Positions 8,719 to 16,617 of a DNA stretch of 64,000 nt are shown one piece after another. The notes below the pieces were generated by a model. It saw only the letters and a list, made by a program, of their open reading frames with translations, was not told the DNA's origin and did no database searches. This DNA comes from Alphaproteobacteria bacterium (GTDB taxonomy: Bacteria; Myxococcota_A; UBA796; GCA-2862545): positions 1 to 64,000 of the forward strand of contig JACKEQ010000021.1 of assembly GCA_020632885.1 (NCBI GenBank), written 5' to 3'. The position numbers were made by a program, and so were the translations under genes. Position 1 is the stretch's first letter; each line of letters opens with the position of its first letter.

Positions 8719-9350
8719 GCGCCCCGGACACCCACGAACGCGAGCTCTGGGCCCTCCTGCACGCGGTCGAGACCCACACCGCGAGCCGGTACAGCTCCAG
8801 CGCTCCCGAGCTGGCCCCCGAGGACCGGGAAGCCTGCCTCCACGCCATGCAGACCGAGCTCGTGGACGACACGGTGCTCGACGGGACCCACCTCGACGCC
8901 CCCCTTCGGCGGTTGCTCGCTGCGGCCGTGGGGGACGGCTCCGGTCGGGACGCCGCGCTCCTCCAGGGCCTCCTGCTCGAGCGCCTCGGGGTGGTGCTCT
9001 ACCGCACGCTCGCCGAGGGGGGACGGCTGTCCGAGCGGGGTGAGGTCGTCGCGCGTCGTGCCCTCCTGGCCTCCCGGGACGCCTCCGGGCGTGCCACGCG
9101 GAAGCTCCGGGCCGAGCTCCCGGACCCCGCGGACCGCTTCGACGTGTTCGCGTCACGGTCCACGCCGCTGCTCGCCAGCCTGGACGCGTTCGGAGAGGCG
9201 CTCGACGCGCGGTTCGCGGATCGCCTCGGGCTCCGGTTCTCGGACGTCATGGGGGACTTCGTCGCCGACCTCCTGCCGTGCTGCGTGGACGAGCTCGGGT
9301 TCGAGCGACGCCGGGTCGTCGTGCACCTCACCGGCGCCCTGATGGGCTGA
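8715..9350 (+). CDS. Unknown helical protein of the lipid operon
   Basis: This 211-residue protein starts in a 4-nt overlap with the ADO-like gene (ATGA) and ends in a TGATG overlap with the desaturase gene, so it is translated with them. I do not recognise the family. It is Leu/Ala/Arg-rich and mostly helical. A segment LLQGLLLERLGVVLYRTLAE, then ARRALLASRDASGRATR, vaguely recalls ferritin-like helices but lacks a clear ExxH pair. A partner or scaffold for the diiron enzyme is possible; this is inference from position only. Confidence 0.6.
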   Translation: MSAPDTHERELWALLHAVETHTASRYSSSAPELAPEDREACLHAMQTELVDDTVLDGTHLDAPLRRLLAAAVGDGSGRDAALLQGLLLERLGVVLYRTLAEGGRLSERGEVVARRALLASRDASGRATRKLRAELPDPADRFDVFASRSTPLLASLDAFGEALDARFADRLGLRFSDVMGDFVADLLPCCVDELGFERRRVVVHLTGALMG

Positions 9351-10450
9351 TGGTGGTCGCCGCCCCGCCCCCCGCCGACGACGAACGGCGTCTGGAGTCG
9401 CTGTCCCGTGCGATTCGCGAGCTCGATCGTGAGCTGCGCGCGTCGCTCGGGCCCGCGGACGTCGCGTACCTCGAGCGCCTCCATCGCTGGAACGGCCGCC
9501 TGAAGATCCTCGGACGCGCCTGCGCGGCCTTCCTGCCGTGGTGGATCGGGCTGCCCGTGGGCTCCGCGCTCCTCGCGGTTGTCAAGCTCGTCTCCGTCGG
9601 CCCGCTCGGGCACGACATCTACCACGGGGCCTGGGAGCATGTACCTGGCGCCGAGCGGTTCGCGATGGACGGCTGGCAGTGGGACGCGCCCATCGACCGG
9701 GACGTCTGGCGCGCGATGCACAACCACGCGCACCACGCCCACACCGGGACCGCCCACCGGGACATCGACGACCACTTCCTGTTCGCCCGCGTGAACCCGT
9801 ACGTCGAGACGGACCCGGTGATCACCCCTGTCCAGTGGGCCGTGGTGCTCGGATGCCTCGGGGCGTTCACCCACGTCGCCCACATGCAGTACCAGGGCGT
9901 GTTCGACGCGCTCGCCCAGCGGCTGGGTCGGCGTCCCGTGCGGAAGGAGCCCGTCGCCACCCGGGCGGCCCTGGGCGACTGGTGGGCCTCCGTGCGGGCG
10001 TACACCAAGGAGCACTACCTCGTCGGACCCCTCTGGTTCGGCCCGTTCGCGCCCTGGGTGATCCTGGCCGAGCTGGCCGCCGGGCGGGTCCGCGACCTCG
10101 CGCTGTTCTACTTCGCGTACGCCACCCACGCGGGTCCGGAGAGCCCCTGGATGCCCGAAGAGCACCACTCGGGCTCGCGAGGGGCCTGGCTGCGCGACCG
10201 CATCGCGGTCTCCTACGACTCACGGCTGCCTCGGCTCGCCAGCCTCGTGCTCGACGGCGTCGATCTCCACATCGAGCACCACGTCCTCCCGCGGGTCCCC
10301 TCCCACCGCTATGCCGAAGCGGCCCCGCGCCTGCGGGCGATCTGCGAGGCCCACGGCGTGCCGTACCGCGTGGAGCCCATCCCCGTGCGGCTCTGGCACA
10401 CCTTCCGGGAGCTCTGGCGCCTGCGTCGACGGGACATCCGCGGCCGATGA
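9350..10450 (+). CDS. Membrane fatty acid desaturase/hydroxylase
   Basis: This 366-residue membrane diiron enzyme is of the fatty acid desaturase superfamily. The three histidine boxes are present: HDIYH (88-92), HNHAHHAHT (124-132) and HIEHH (307-311). Hydrophobic stretches at about 60-85 and 160-180, plus others near 215-245, anchor it in the membrane. The start ATG overlaps the stop of the unknown gene (TGATG). As the last gene of the FAAL-ACP/ADO operon, it probably introduces a double bond or hydroxyl into the acyl chain before or after loading. Regiospecificity cannot be read from the sequence. Confidence 0.85.
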   Translation: MVVAAPPPADDERRLESLSRAIRELDRELRASLGPADVAYLERLHRWNGRLKILGRACAAFLPWWIGLPVGSALLAVVKLVSVGPLGHDIYHGAWEHVPGAERFAMDGWQWDAPIDRDVWRAMHNHAHHAHTGTAHRDIDDHFLFARVNPYVETDPVITPVQWAVVLGCLGAFTHVAHMQYQGVFDALAQRLGRRPVRKEPVATRAALGDWWASVRAYTKEHYLVGPLWFGPFAPWVILAELAAGRVRDLALFYFAYATHAGPESPWMPEEHHSGSRGAWLRDRIAVSYDSRLPRLASLVLDGVDLHIEHHVLPRVPSHRYAEAAPRLRAICEAHGVPYRVEPIPVRLWHTFRELWRLRRRDIRGR

Positions 10451-10461
10451 GGCCAGCGCTC

Positions 10462-10953
10462 TCAGGTGAGCTGCTTCTGCAGCCAGGCCTGCCCCAGGCG
10501 CCACTCGCGCTTGACCGTGGACAGCGAGCAGCCCGTCTCCTCGGCGATCTCCTCGTGGGAGAGCCCGCCGAACAGCCTCAGCATGAGCACCTCGGCCGCG
10601 CGCGGGCGGGCCGCCTCCAGCTGGTCGAGCGCGGTCGTGAGCGCCACGACGTCCAGGGGGCTGCCCTCGACGGCGACGTTGGTGAGGCTGACGAGGTCCG
10701 GGCTCGCTCCGTGCCGCGCGGTGGCCTTGCGCCGCGCGCGGTCCACCAGGAGCTGACGCATCGCGATCGCCGCCACGGCACGGAAGTGCCGCTCGTCGCG
10801 CCAGGACTGCGTCTCCGCCCGGTAGAGCTTCACGAGGACGTCGTGCACGAGGGACTGCGGTGACAGGCTTCCACCCCCGCGTCCCAGCAGGTGGGCGGCG
10901 CGCTGTCTCAGGGCCTCGTACACCTTCGGGACGAGCGTCTCGGTGGACTCCAT
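10462..10953 (-). CDS. ECF sigma factor of the TIGR02999-like group
   Basis: This 163-residue ECF sigma factor has region 2 (SLVHDVLVKLYR, then HFRAVAAIAMRQLLVDRARR) and region 4 (EVLMLRLFGGLSHEEIAEET, then LSTVKREWRLGQAWL). The phrases match the TIGR02999/'sigma-70_X6' type that is common next to Ser/Thr kinases in myxobacteria and planctomycetes. It is transcribed away from the large receptor kinase, with only 24 bp between the two starts. No anti-sigma factor gene is nearby, so the kinase may control it by phosphorylation. The GGAGG at 10968-10972 is a rather distant 14 nt from the ATG. Confidence 0.85.
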   Translation of the reverse strand: MESTETLVPKVYEALRQRAAHLLGRGGGSLSPQSLVHDVLVKLYRAETQSWRDERHFRAVAAIAMRQLLVDRARRKATARHGASPDLVSLTNVAVEGSPLDVVALTTALDQLEAARPRAAEVLMLRLFGGLSHEEIAEETGCSLSTVKREWRLGQAWLQKQLT

Positions 10954-10963
10954 GGAGGCTCGA

Positions 10964-10969
10964 TATCCT
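10964..10969 (+). promoter_or_regulatory. Possible -10 element in the 24-bp sigma/kinase divergent region
   Basis: TATCCT lies inside the very short gap between the ECF gene and the receptor kinase. Transcription from it would start almost at the kinase ATG (10978). No convincing -35 element is visible, so this is weak. Confidence 0.2.
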
Positions 10970-10977
10970 CCGGGGAC

Positions 10978-13900
10978 ATGGTGGACACGGACACTGAACG
11001 GGCCCGGAGGGTCCTGGAGCTCGCCGACGCGCTGCTCGACGCCGAGGCTGCGGCCGTCGATGCGGCCCTGGCCGACGTCGGCCCGGACGTCGCCCGCGAG
11101 GTGCGCGAGCTGCTCGATGTCGACGGGAGCGGGGTGGAGCTGGAGTCGTTCGAGGTCACCGAGGCGCTCGCGTACGCGATGGACATGCCGGAGCCCGTCG
11201 CCTTCGCACCGGACGGGTACGAGCTCCACGAGCGCATCGGGCGGGGCGCGATGGGGGAGGTCTACCGCGCCACCCAGCTCGTCCCCCGTCGTGAGGTGGC
11301 GCTGAAGCGGGTCGACGGGGACGGGCTGCGCGAGGCCCAGGCGCTCGCCGACGCGTCCCACCCGGCGATCCCCGCGGTGTACGCGGTGGGGGAGACGCCC
11401 GGGTGCGCCTATGTGGCGATGGAGCTCGTGCGGGGCGAGCCGCTCGGCGCCTGGTCCGCCCGCGCGAGCGTGGGCGACCGGCTCGACCTGCTGGAGCGGT
11501 TGTGCAGGGCGGTGCACGCCATCCACGGAGCCGGGGTGCTCCATCGCGACCTCAAGGCGGCCAACGTGCTCGTCGACGCGACCGGCCCGCGGCTGGTGGA
11601 CTTCGGGCTCGCCGTCGACGTGGAGGGGTCCGACGGCGGGTTGGCGGGAACGCTGCGCACCATGGCCGACGAGGTGCTCGCTGGCGGCGCGGCGACCGTG
11701 CAGTCCGACGTGTTCTCCCTCGCGTGCCTGATCGTCGAGGTGTGCACGGGGGAGCTCGCCATGCCCCCTGGGCGGACCCCGGCGGCTCAACGTCGCGCGC
11801 GGGCCTCCTGGACGCCTCCGTCGCCGGACGGGCCCCTCGGGAGCATCGTCGCGCGGGGGCTCGCCGAGCCGGCCCTGCGCTACAGGACCGCGGAGGCCCT
11901 CGCGGACGACCTGCACCGCCTCCGGACGGGGCGGATCCCCCACGCCCACGCGGCCACCCCGGTCGAGCGGCTGGGCCTCCTCGGACGTCGCCACCGTCGC
12001 ACCATCGGATGGGCCGTCGCGGTGCTGGCCGCGCTGTCGGTAGGAGCAGGTTGGCCGGTCGTGCGCCAGGTCCTGCACGAGCGTGCCGCGGAGGCCCGGG
12101 TGGACCAGGTGCTCGCCGACGGCCAGGGTGGCACGGGTGGGGACATCGAGCGGCTGACCGGTCTCCTCGCCCTGGAGGTCGTCCAGGGGACGGACGCGGC
12201 CGACCGGGCCCGTCTGGCGCGGGCCGCCGCCTACAGGACCGCGGGCGACACGGACCGGGAGCTCGAGGACCTCGCGCTCGTGTTCGCGGCCGGGGGGCCC
12301 TCGCGCCCGGTCGCCGCCTCGAGGCTCGCCGGGATCCTGGCCGAGCGACGGCAGTGGAGCGCGGTGGACGCGGTCTGGCCGAGCGTTCCGGACGCCGGGC
12401 GTCGGGCGGAGCTCTCCGCAGCGGCCGGAGCGGGCCTTCGGGACGCCCAGCGAGACGGGCTGCCCGGGATGGTCGGGATCATCCTGCGGGGACGGCGCAC
12501 GGCGTGGCGGGCCCGCGAGCTCTGGCCGGTGGACGGCGGGTTCGTGGGGTACCTCCCGGGCACGGGTCTGGTGATGGGGCCGTCCCTGGAACGTCAGCCG
12601 GTGGAGGCGTGGGAGCCCGGGTGGGGGAACCGTCGGCCGCTGCGGGTCGACGGGAGCCCACTGCTCGCGTTGGATCGCGGCGACGGGGAGGTCCTGCTGG
12701 TGCGCGGGACGCCGGAGGACGGGTCCTGGGGGGAGGTGGCCTCGCTGACGATCGACGGGAAGCTCTGGCGGGTGGCGTCCTCCGACTTCGACGGGGACGG
12801 CGTCCCGACCTTCTTCCTCGGGACTGCTGCCCACCCGCGCAGCCTGTGGGTGGCGGAGCCTCCGTCCTGGGTGCCGCGCCTCGCGGACGCCTCGATCGAG
12901 CGGACCGACGCGGACGTCCAGGAGCTCCGGGTCATGGATCTCGACGGAGACGCCGTGGACGAGCTCGTGGTCCACCTCGGACCCTGGACCGCCCACGACG
13001 TGCGCGTGTACACCGTGGAGTCGGGTGGGGCCCTGACCCTCCGGGCCCGCCAGCGCCTCGGTGGGATCGCGGATGTCGCGGCGCTGCCCGTGGGCGAGCA
13101 GACGGCGCTGGCCCTCGTGAAGCACGACGCCTACCCGAACCCGTCGCTGTTCGGCCGCGGGTCGCCGATGGGGGTCCCAGCGGGGCTGTACGTGTACGCG
13201 CTGGAGGAGGACGGGCTGGCCCTCCGTGGTGCGCGACCGCTCCCGGACGCGCGCAACGTGCCCGCGGGTGCGCTGGTCGGAGACCTGGACGGGGACGGCG
13301 ATCAGGACGTGGTGGTGGCGTCTCGAGGGGGGTCGATCGTCGTGGAGCTCGACGCGCGCGGGAACGCCGTCCGGGAACACTGGATCGGGGGTCTGACCCC
13401 GCTCGCCGTCGCGAACGTCGATGGGGATCCCGCCGATGAGCTGCTCGTGACCCTGGAGGACTCCCCGGACGTCTGGGCCCTCGGCGTGGGCGACATGCTG
13501 GTCCCCCCGGTGCCGGATGCGATGCCGGCGACCGACGAGCTCGAGGTCATCGGGCTCTACGGGGCGGCGGCCCGCCGTCGGCGCACCCTGGCGGACCTCG
13601 CACCCGATCCGACCACCGCGGCCGCCCACCTCGCCGAGAGCGCCAGGTTGCACGAGCGGGCCCGGGACTTCGACGCCAGCCTGGCCGACCTGGAGCGCGC
13701 GAGGGAGCTGGACGACCGCGCCGACCTCGCGGAGCGTACGGCGGCCCTGCTGGAGCACCTGGCCCACTACGACGCCATGCGCGCGCTTCCCGCCGAGCAC
13801 CGCCGAGGGCCGGCCGGGGTGGCCACCCACGAGCTGCGCTTCGTGCACGACCTCCCGGACCTCGCCTGGGAGGTCCCCACCGCCTTCGAGCACGTCCCCG

Positions 13901-15027
13901 GTGAGGGCCTCCACGTCGTGGCTTCGTCGGGCGACGGGCTGCTGGCGCGCCTGCCCCTCCGGCGGACGGGCGAGGTGGTGGGCGTGGAGGTCGATCTCGA
14001 CGGGCTGGTCGCCGAAGCGGGGGCCCGCCTGCACCTCACGCTCCGCTCCAGCGACGACGACGAGGCGGAGGGGCTCGGCATCCGGATCTCGCCCTGGGGT
14101 GGTGCCGGTCAGGTGGAGCGCAAGGTCAGCTGCCTCGCGGGCCCGGGGGAACGGGACCTGTCCGTGGCCCGTTCGCTCCTGGACTCGGTGCGCACGCCCT
14201 CGCGTGTCCAGGGTCGTGCGCTGGTCGACCGGGGTGACCTCGTCTGCGACCTGGCGCTGGACTCCCTCCGGATGTTCGTCCGGCGTCCGGCGTCCGTGGA
14301 TCCGGGACAGGATCTGGCGCTGGAGATCAGGGTGCTCGGACCCGATCCGGCTGCTCGCATCGATGTCCTGCTGCGGAGCGTCCGCCTGACGGGGCTCGAG
14401 CCGCTGTCCGTCGAGCAGGGGGCGGGCAGGCTGGTGGTGGAGCGGCGGTACCGGGATGCGCTGCCGGATCTGGAGGATCCGCTCACGCGCATGGAGGTCC
14501 TCGGACGGTCGGCTCGGCTCGACGAGGCCCGAAGGGAGTGGGCGTCGCTGGACATCTCCTTGCCCGAGCTGCTCCCCGCCGTGCGCAGGCAGCCGGGGTT
14601 CTGGCTGGACCTGTTGCGCTCGGAGGCCCCGGATCGGGTGCCGGAGGTGGTCGCGGCCGGCTGGACCATCGTCTACGGGAGCGGCGACTCGGACGCCGTC
14701 GATCGGAGCCTGGACCGCTCCTGGATCGATCGGCTGCCGATCGCGGACGGAGCCGTCGCCGGCTTCCTCCTGCGTCACGCATCGGCGCTGTCCGCCGCCG
14801 ACGAGCTGGAGCGCGCGCGCCAGGTGTTCTCGCGTCTGGCGGAGGAGGCTCCGGTCGCCCAACAGGGCGACGCCTTCCTGGGACTGGCCGCCGTGGAGGC
14901 CCGTCTGGGACGTACGGACGAGGCCCGGCGTGCGTGCGGGCACGCCGAGCGCATGCTGAGCGGGACGTTCCTCTTCCCGGACCGGGTGGACGCGGACCCC
15001 GCCCTGCACGAGATCTGTGGCGGCTGA
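10978..15027 (+). CDS. Giant receptor Ser/Thr kinase with TM segment and FG-GAP-like exterior
   Basis: This protein has 1349 residues. The kinase domain (about 80-330) has the glycine loop IGRGAMGEVYRA, Lys110, the catalytic loop HRDLKAANV (His189, Asp191) and DFG at 208-210, so catalysis looks intact. The activation segment is divergent, with ADEVLAGG where APE normally stands. A TM helix lies at about 342-362. The exterior contains helical repeats, then Asp-rich loops SDFDGDG (about 602), MDLDGDAVDE (654), GDLDGDGDQD (769) and ANVDGDPADE (812), like the Ca2+-binding blades of FG-GAP/VCBS propellers. TPR-like helices follow, with a final beta-rich domain. It probably senses something outside the membrane and signals to the divergent ECF sigma factor. 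Confidence 0.85.
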   Translation: MVDTDTERARRVLELADALLDAEAAAVDAALADVGPDVAREVRELLDVDGSGVELESFEVTEALAYAMDMPEPVAFAPDGYELHERIGRGAMGEVYRATQLVPRREVALKRVDGDGLREAQALADASHPAIPAVYAVGETPGCAYVAMELVRGEPLGAWSARASVGDRLDLLERLCRAVHAIHGAGVLHRDLKAANVLVDATGPRLVDFGLAVDVEGSDGGLAGTLRTMADEVLAGGAATVQSDVFSLACLIVEVCTGELAMPPGRTPAAQRRARASWTPPSPDGPLGSIVARGLAEPALRYRTAEALADDLHRLRTGRIPHAHAATPVERLGLLGRRHRRTIGWAVAVLAALSVGAGWPVVRQVLHERAAEARVDQVLADGQGGTGGDIERLTGLLALEVVQGTDAADRARLARAAAYRTAGDTDRELEDLALVFAAGGPSRPVAASRLAGILAERRQWSAVDAVWPSVPDAGRRAELSAAAGAGLRDAQRDGLPGMVGIILRGRRTAWRARELWPVDGGFVGYLPGTGLVMGPSLERQPVEAWEPGWGNRRPLRVDGSPLLALDRGDGEVLLVRGTPEDGSWGEVASLTIDGKLWRVASSDFDGDGVPTFFLGTAAHPRSLWVAEPPSWVPRLADASIERTDADVQELRVMDLDGDAVDELVVHLGPWTAHDVRVYTVESGGALTLRARQRLGGIADVAALPVGEQTALALVKHDAYPNPSLFGRGSPMGVPAGLYVYALEEDGLALRGARPLPDARNVPAGALVGDLDGDGDQDVVVASRGGSIVVELDARGNAVREHWIGGLTPLAVANVDGDPADELLVTLEDSPDVWALGVGDMLVPPVPDAMPATDELEVIGLYGAAARRRRTLADLAPDPTTAAAHLAESARLHERARDFDASLADLERARELDDRADLAERTAALLEHLAHYDAMRALPAEHRRGPAGVATHELRFVHDLPDLAWEVPTAFEHVPGEGLHVVASSGDGLLARLPLRRTGEVVGVEVDLDGLVAEAGARLHLTLRSSDDDEAEGLGIRISPWGGAGQVERKVSCLAGPGERDLSVARSLLDSVRTPSRVQGRALVDRGDLVCDLALDSLRMFVRRPASVDPGQDLALEIRVLGPDPAARIDVLLRSVRLTGLEPLSVEQGAGRLVVERRYRDALPDLEDPLTRMEVLGRSARLDEARREWASLDISLPELLPAVRRQPGFWLDLLRSEAPDRVPEVVAAGWTIVYGSGDSDAVDRSLDRSWIDRLPIADGAVAGFLLRHASALSAADELERARQVFSRLAEEAPVAQQGDAFLGLAAVEARLGRTDEARRACGHAERMLSGTFLFPDRVDADPALHEICGG

Positions 15028-15072
15028 CAGGGGGCTGCGCGCTGGTCACGGCGTCAGCGGGAACGGCTGGGC

Positions 15073-15078
15073 TATACT
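15073..15078 (+). promoter_or_regulatory. Candidate -10 box for a near-leaderless transcript
   Basis: TATACT, an unusually AT-rich hexamer here, ends seven bases before the ATG of the UBL-TM-RING-like gene. No Shine-Dalgarno sequence lies in between, so the transcript could be leaderless. No good -35 match is seen. Confidence 0.35.
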
Positions 15079-15084
15079 CGCAGC

Positions 15085-15996
15085 ATGATGCCGATGCACC
15101 GAGCGCCGCAGGACGCCGAGACCGTCACGGTCCACCTGCAGGTCGTCGACATCGACCCCAAGCAGCTCACGCTCACGCTGCCGGCGTACCTGCCTGCGGC
15201 CGACCTCTCCCAGCGCATCGCGCGCGACGCGGAGCTCGAGGCCTTCTGGCCCGACAAGAGCCGGCGGATCTACTACCTCCGCGCCCGCGGGCGCCTGATG
15301 CAGCCCACCGAGCGCCTGAAGGACCTCGGGATCGTGAACGGTGAGCTGCTCCACGTCCTGCCGGAGCCGCCCAAGGACTCCGGCATCGTCGAGCGTCCGC
15401 CCGAGTACCCGCCCAACAAGGGCTATGCGGGTGCCGGCAACGCGAACATGGCCTTCGCGCTGTTCCTGATCCTCCTCTGGACGGGCGCGTGGTCGATGGC
15501 GCTCACGGTGGACCAGGGCCCGCTCACCGGCATCCTGCCCGGCGTCGGGCTGTCGTTGCTCGCCACCAACTTCGCGCGCCACCTCTGGGGAGGGCAGGGC
15601 AGCCACATCCGCGTGCCGCTCACGGGGATGTTCGTGTTCCTGCCGTTCCTCGGCATGGCCGCGGTGCCCGCGCTCGTGGTGGCCGCGGGCTGGAAGACGC
15701 TCGCGATCACCATGGGTCCGGCGGTCATCGCGGGGGTCATCGGCATCCTGTTCGGTTGGCTCGCATGGTTCGGGGCCGTCGAGCCGCTCCCGAAGGTCAG
15801 CCGGCGCGAGGTGGAGACGCAGGTGGCGAACGTCACGTTCCCGTGCGGGATCTGCGGTGGGCAGGTCACCCAGGACGTGAAGGCCGACTGCGTGTTCGGC
15901 TGCGGGCGCGTCTTCCACCGCGGGTGCTACGAGGCCAAGCAGGCCCTCGGTCAGGTCCAGGGATGCGCCGTGTGCGGGTACCGCCCGGCCGCCTGA
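15085..15996 (+). CDS. Membrane protein with ubiquitin-like and C4HC3 (RING/PHD-like) domains
   Basis: This 303-residue protein has an uncommon three-part architecture. Residues 13-93 look like a beta-grasp UBL domain: paired strands VTVHLQVV and LTLTLP, a helix, then RRIYYLRARGRLMQPTERLK and GELLHVLPE, which parallels the second half of ubiquitin. Four hydrophobic segments follow (about 121-142, 145-162, 180-203, 205-230). The C-terminus carries Cys254, Cys257, Cys269, Cys273, His278, Cys281, Cys294 and Cys297, spaced C-x2-C-x11-C-x3-C-x4-H-x2-C-x12-C-x2-C. That is the C4HC3 cross-brace of PHD/RINGv fingers. Whether it is an E3-like enzyme or just a scaffold is unknown. No GG tail or E1/E2 gene is nearby. 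Confidence 0.7.
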   Translation: MMPMHRAPQDAETVTVHLQVVDIDPKQLTLTLPAYLPAADLSQRIARDAELEAFWPDKSRRIYYLRARGRLMQPTERLKDLGIVNGELLHVLPEPPKDSGIVERPPEYPPNKGYAGAGNANMAFALFLILLWTGAWSMALTVDQGPLTGILPGVGLSLLATNFARHLWGGQGSHIRVPLTGMFVFLPFLGMAAVPALVVAAGWKTLAITMGPAVIAGVIGILFGWLAWFGAVEPLPKVSRREVETQVANVTFPCGICGGQVTQDVKADCVFGCGRVFHRGCYEAKQALGQVQGCAVCGYRPAA

Positions 15997-16067
15997 CAGC
16001 CCGACATCCGGACGTCACGGCACGTCACGCTGGCGACAGGTTGTCGGAGATGGCGGACTGACCCCGC

Positions 16068-16093
16068 GAGGAGCCCGTCCACACGGGCTCCTC
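16068..16093. terminator. Perfect 11-bp hairpin between UBL-RING-like gene and PDZ gene
   Basis: GAGGAGCCCGT (16068-16078) pairs with ACGGGCTCCTC (16083-16093) around a 4-base loop. No T-run follows, so it may be a Rho-assisted terminator or an mRNA 3' end stabiliser for the UBL-TM-RING-like gene. It sits just upstream of the sigma-54 promoter. Confidence 0.5.
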
Positions 16094-16097
16094 GGGC

Positions 16098-16113
16098 TGG
16101 CACGGGACCTGCT
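16098..16113 (+). promoter_or_regulatory. Sigma-54 (-24/-12) promoter
   Basis: TGGCACG-GGAC-CTGCT matches the consensus TGGCACG-N4-TTGCW at all but one position, with GG (16099-16100) and GC (16111-16112) exactly ten bases apart. The predicted start is about 16124, giving a leader of roughly 20 nt before the PDZ gene at 16144. Activation would require an enhancer-binding protein. The NtrC-shaped regulator in this window lacks the needed loop, so another activator must serve it. Confidence 0.65.
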
Positions 16114-16143
16114 TGGGAGAGGGTGTCACCCTGGAGACCGCCC

Positions 16144-16608
16144 ATGACGCCCGACCGCCTGTTCCCCGTCGTCCTCCTGTTCGCCTGCACCCTCGTCGGC
16201 TTCGCCGCCGGAGCCGCGGCGGGTGCCGACATCCACGTGCGCGTCGAGCTCCCCGAGGCCGTCGTGCACCAGGGGAGCGCTGCCGCGCGGCCGGAGGTCC
16301 GGGTGCACCAGGTGGACGCCGACCTCCTCCGCGACCCCACCGCCCTGGCCACCTCGGGTCGGGCACTGCTCCATCGCGGCGAGGACGGCGCGTTCGACGG
16401 CTACCGGCTCTCGGCCGTCCGGCGTGGCAGCGCTCTGGAACAGCTCGGTCTGGCGAACGGCGACGTCGTCACCCGGCTCAACGGGTTGCCCCTGCAGGGC
16501 ATGGACGACGCTGCCGCGGCCTGGGCGTCCCTGCGCGGCACGGACACCTTCGACGTCGACCTGGAGCGGAACGGCGAGCCCGTCACCCTGCGCTACCGGG
16601 TGCGGTAG
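16144..16608 (+). CDS. Membrane-anchored PDZ protein, GspC C-terminal-like
   Basis: This 154-residue protein has an N-terminal hydrophobic segment (about residues 6-26), either a signal peptide or an anchor. The C-terminal 75 residues form a PDZ domain in the style of the type II secretion protein GspC: YRLSAVRRGSALEQLGLANG followed by DVVTRLNGLPLQGMDDA. No other gsp gene is near, so it is an orphan of that fold. It may bind a partner peptide in the periplasm. The upstream sigma-54 promoter sets it apart from its neighbours. It is convergent with the LGN-motif gene, with 9 bp between stops. Confidence 0.7.
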   Translation: MTPDRLFPVVLLFACTLVGFAAGAAAGADIHVRVELPEAVVHQGSAAARPEVRVHQVDADLLRDPTALATSGRALLHRGEDGAFDGYRLSAVRRGSALEQLGLANGDVVTRLNGLPLQGMDDAAAAWASLRGTDTFDVDLERNGEPVTLRYRVR

Positions 16609-16617
16609 GCCCGAGGC

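Noticed and set aside
10462..15009. A 1515-codon minus-strand open frame opposite the receptor kinase
   Set aside because: Only its last 163 codons (ECF sigma factor) make a recognisable protein. The rest is His/Arg/Pro-rich antisense of the kinase gene, a common artefact at this GC content.
15085..15996. A full ubiquitin-conjugation operon
   Set aside because: No E1, E2, JAB-type protease or protein with a free Gly-Gly tail is encoded nearby, so covalent conjugation is not supported.
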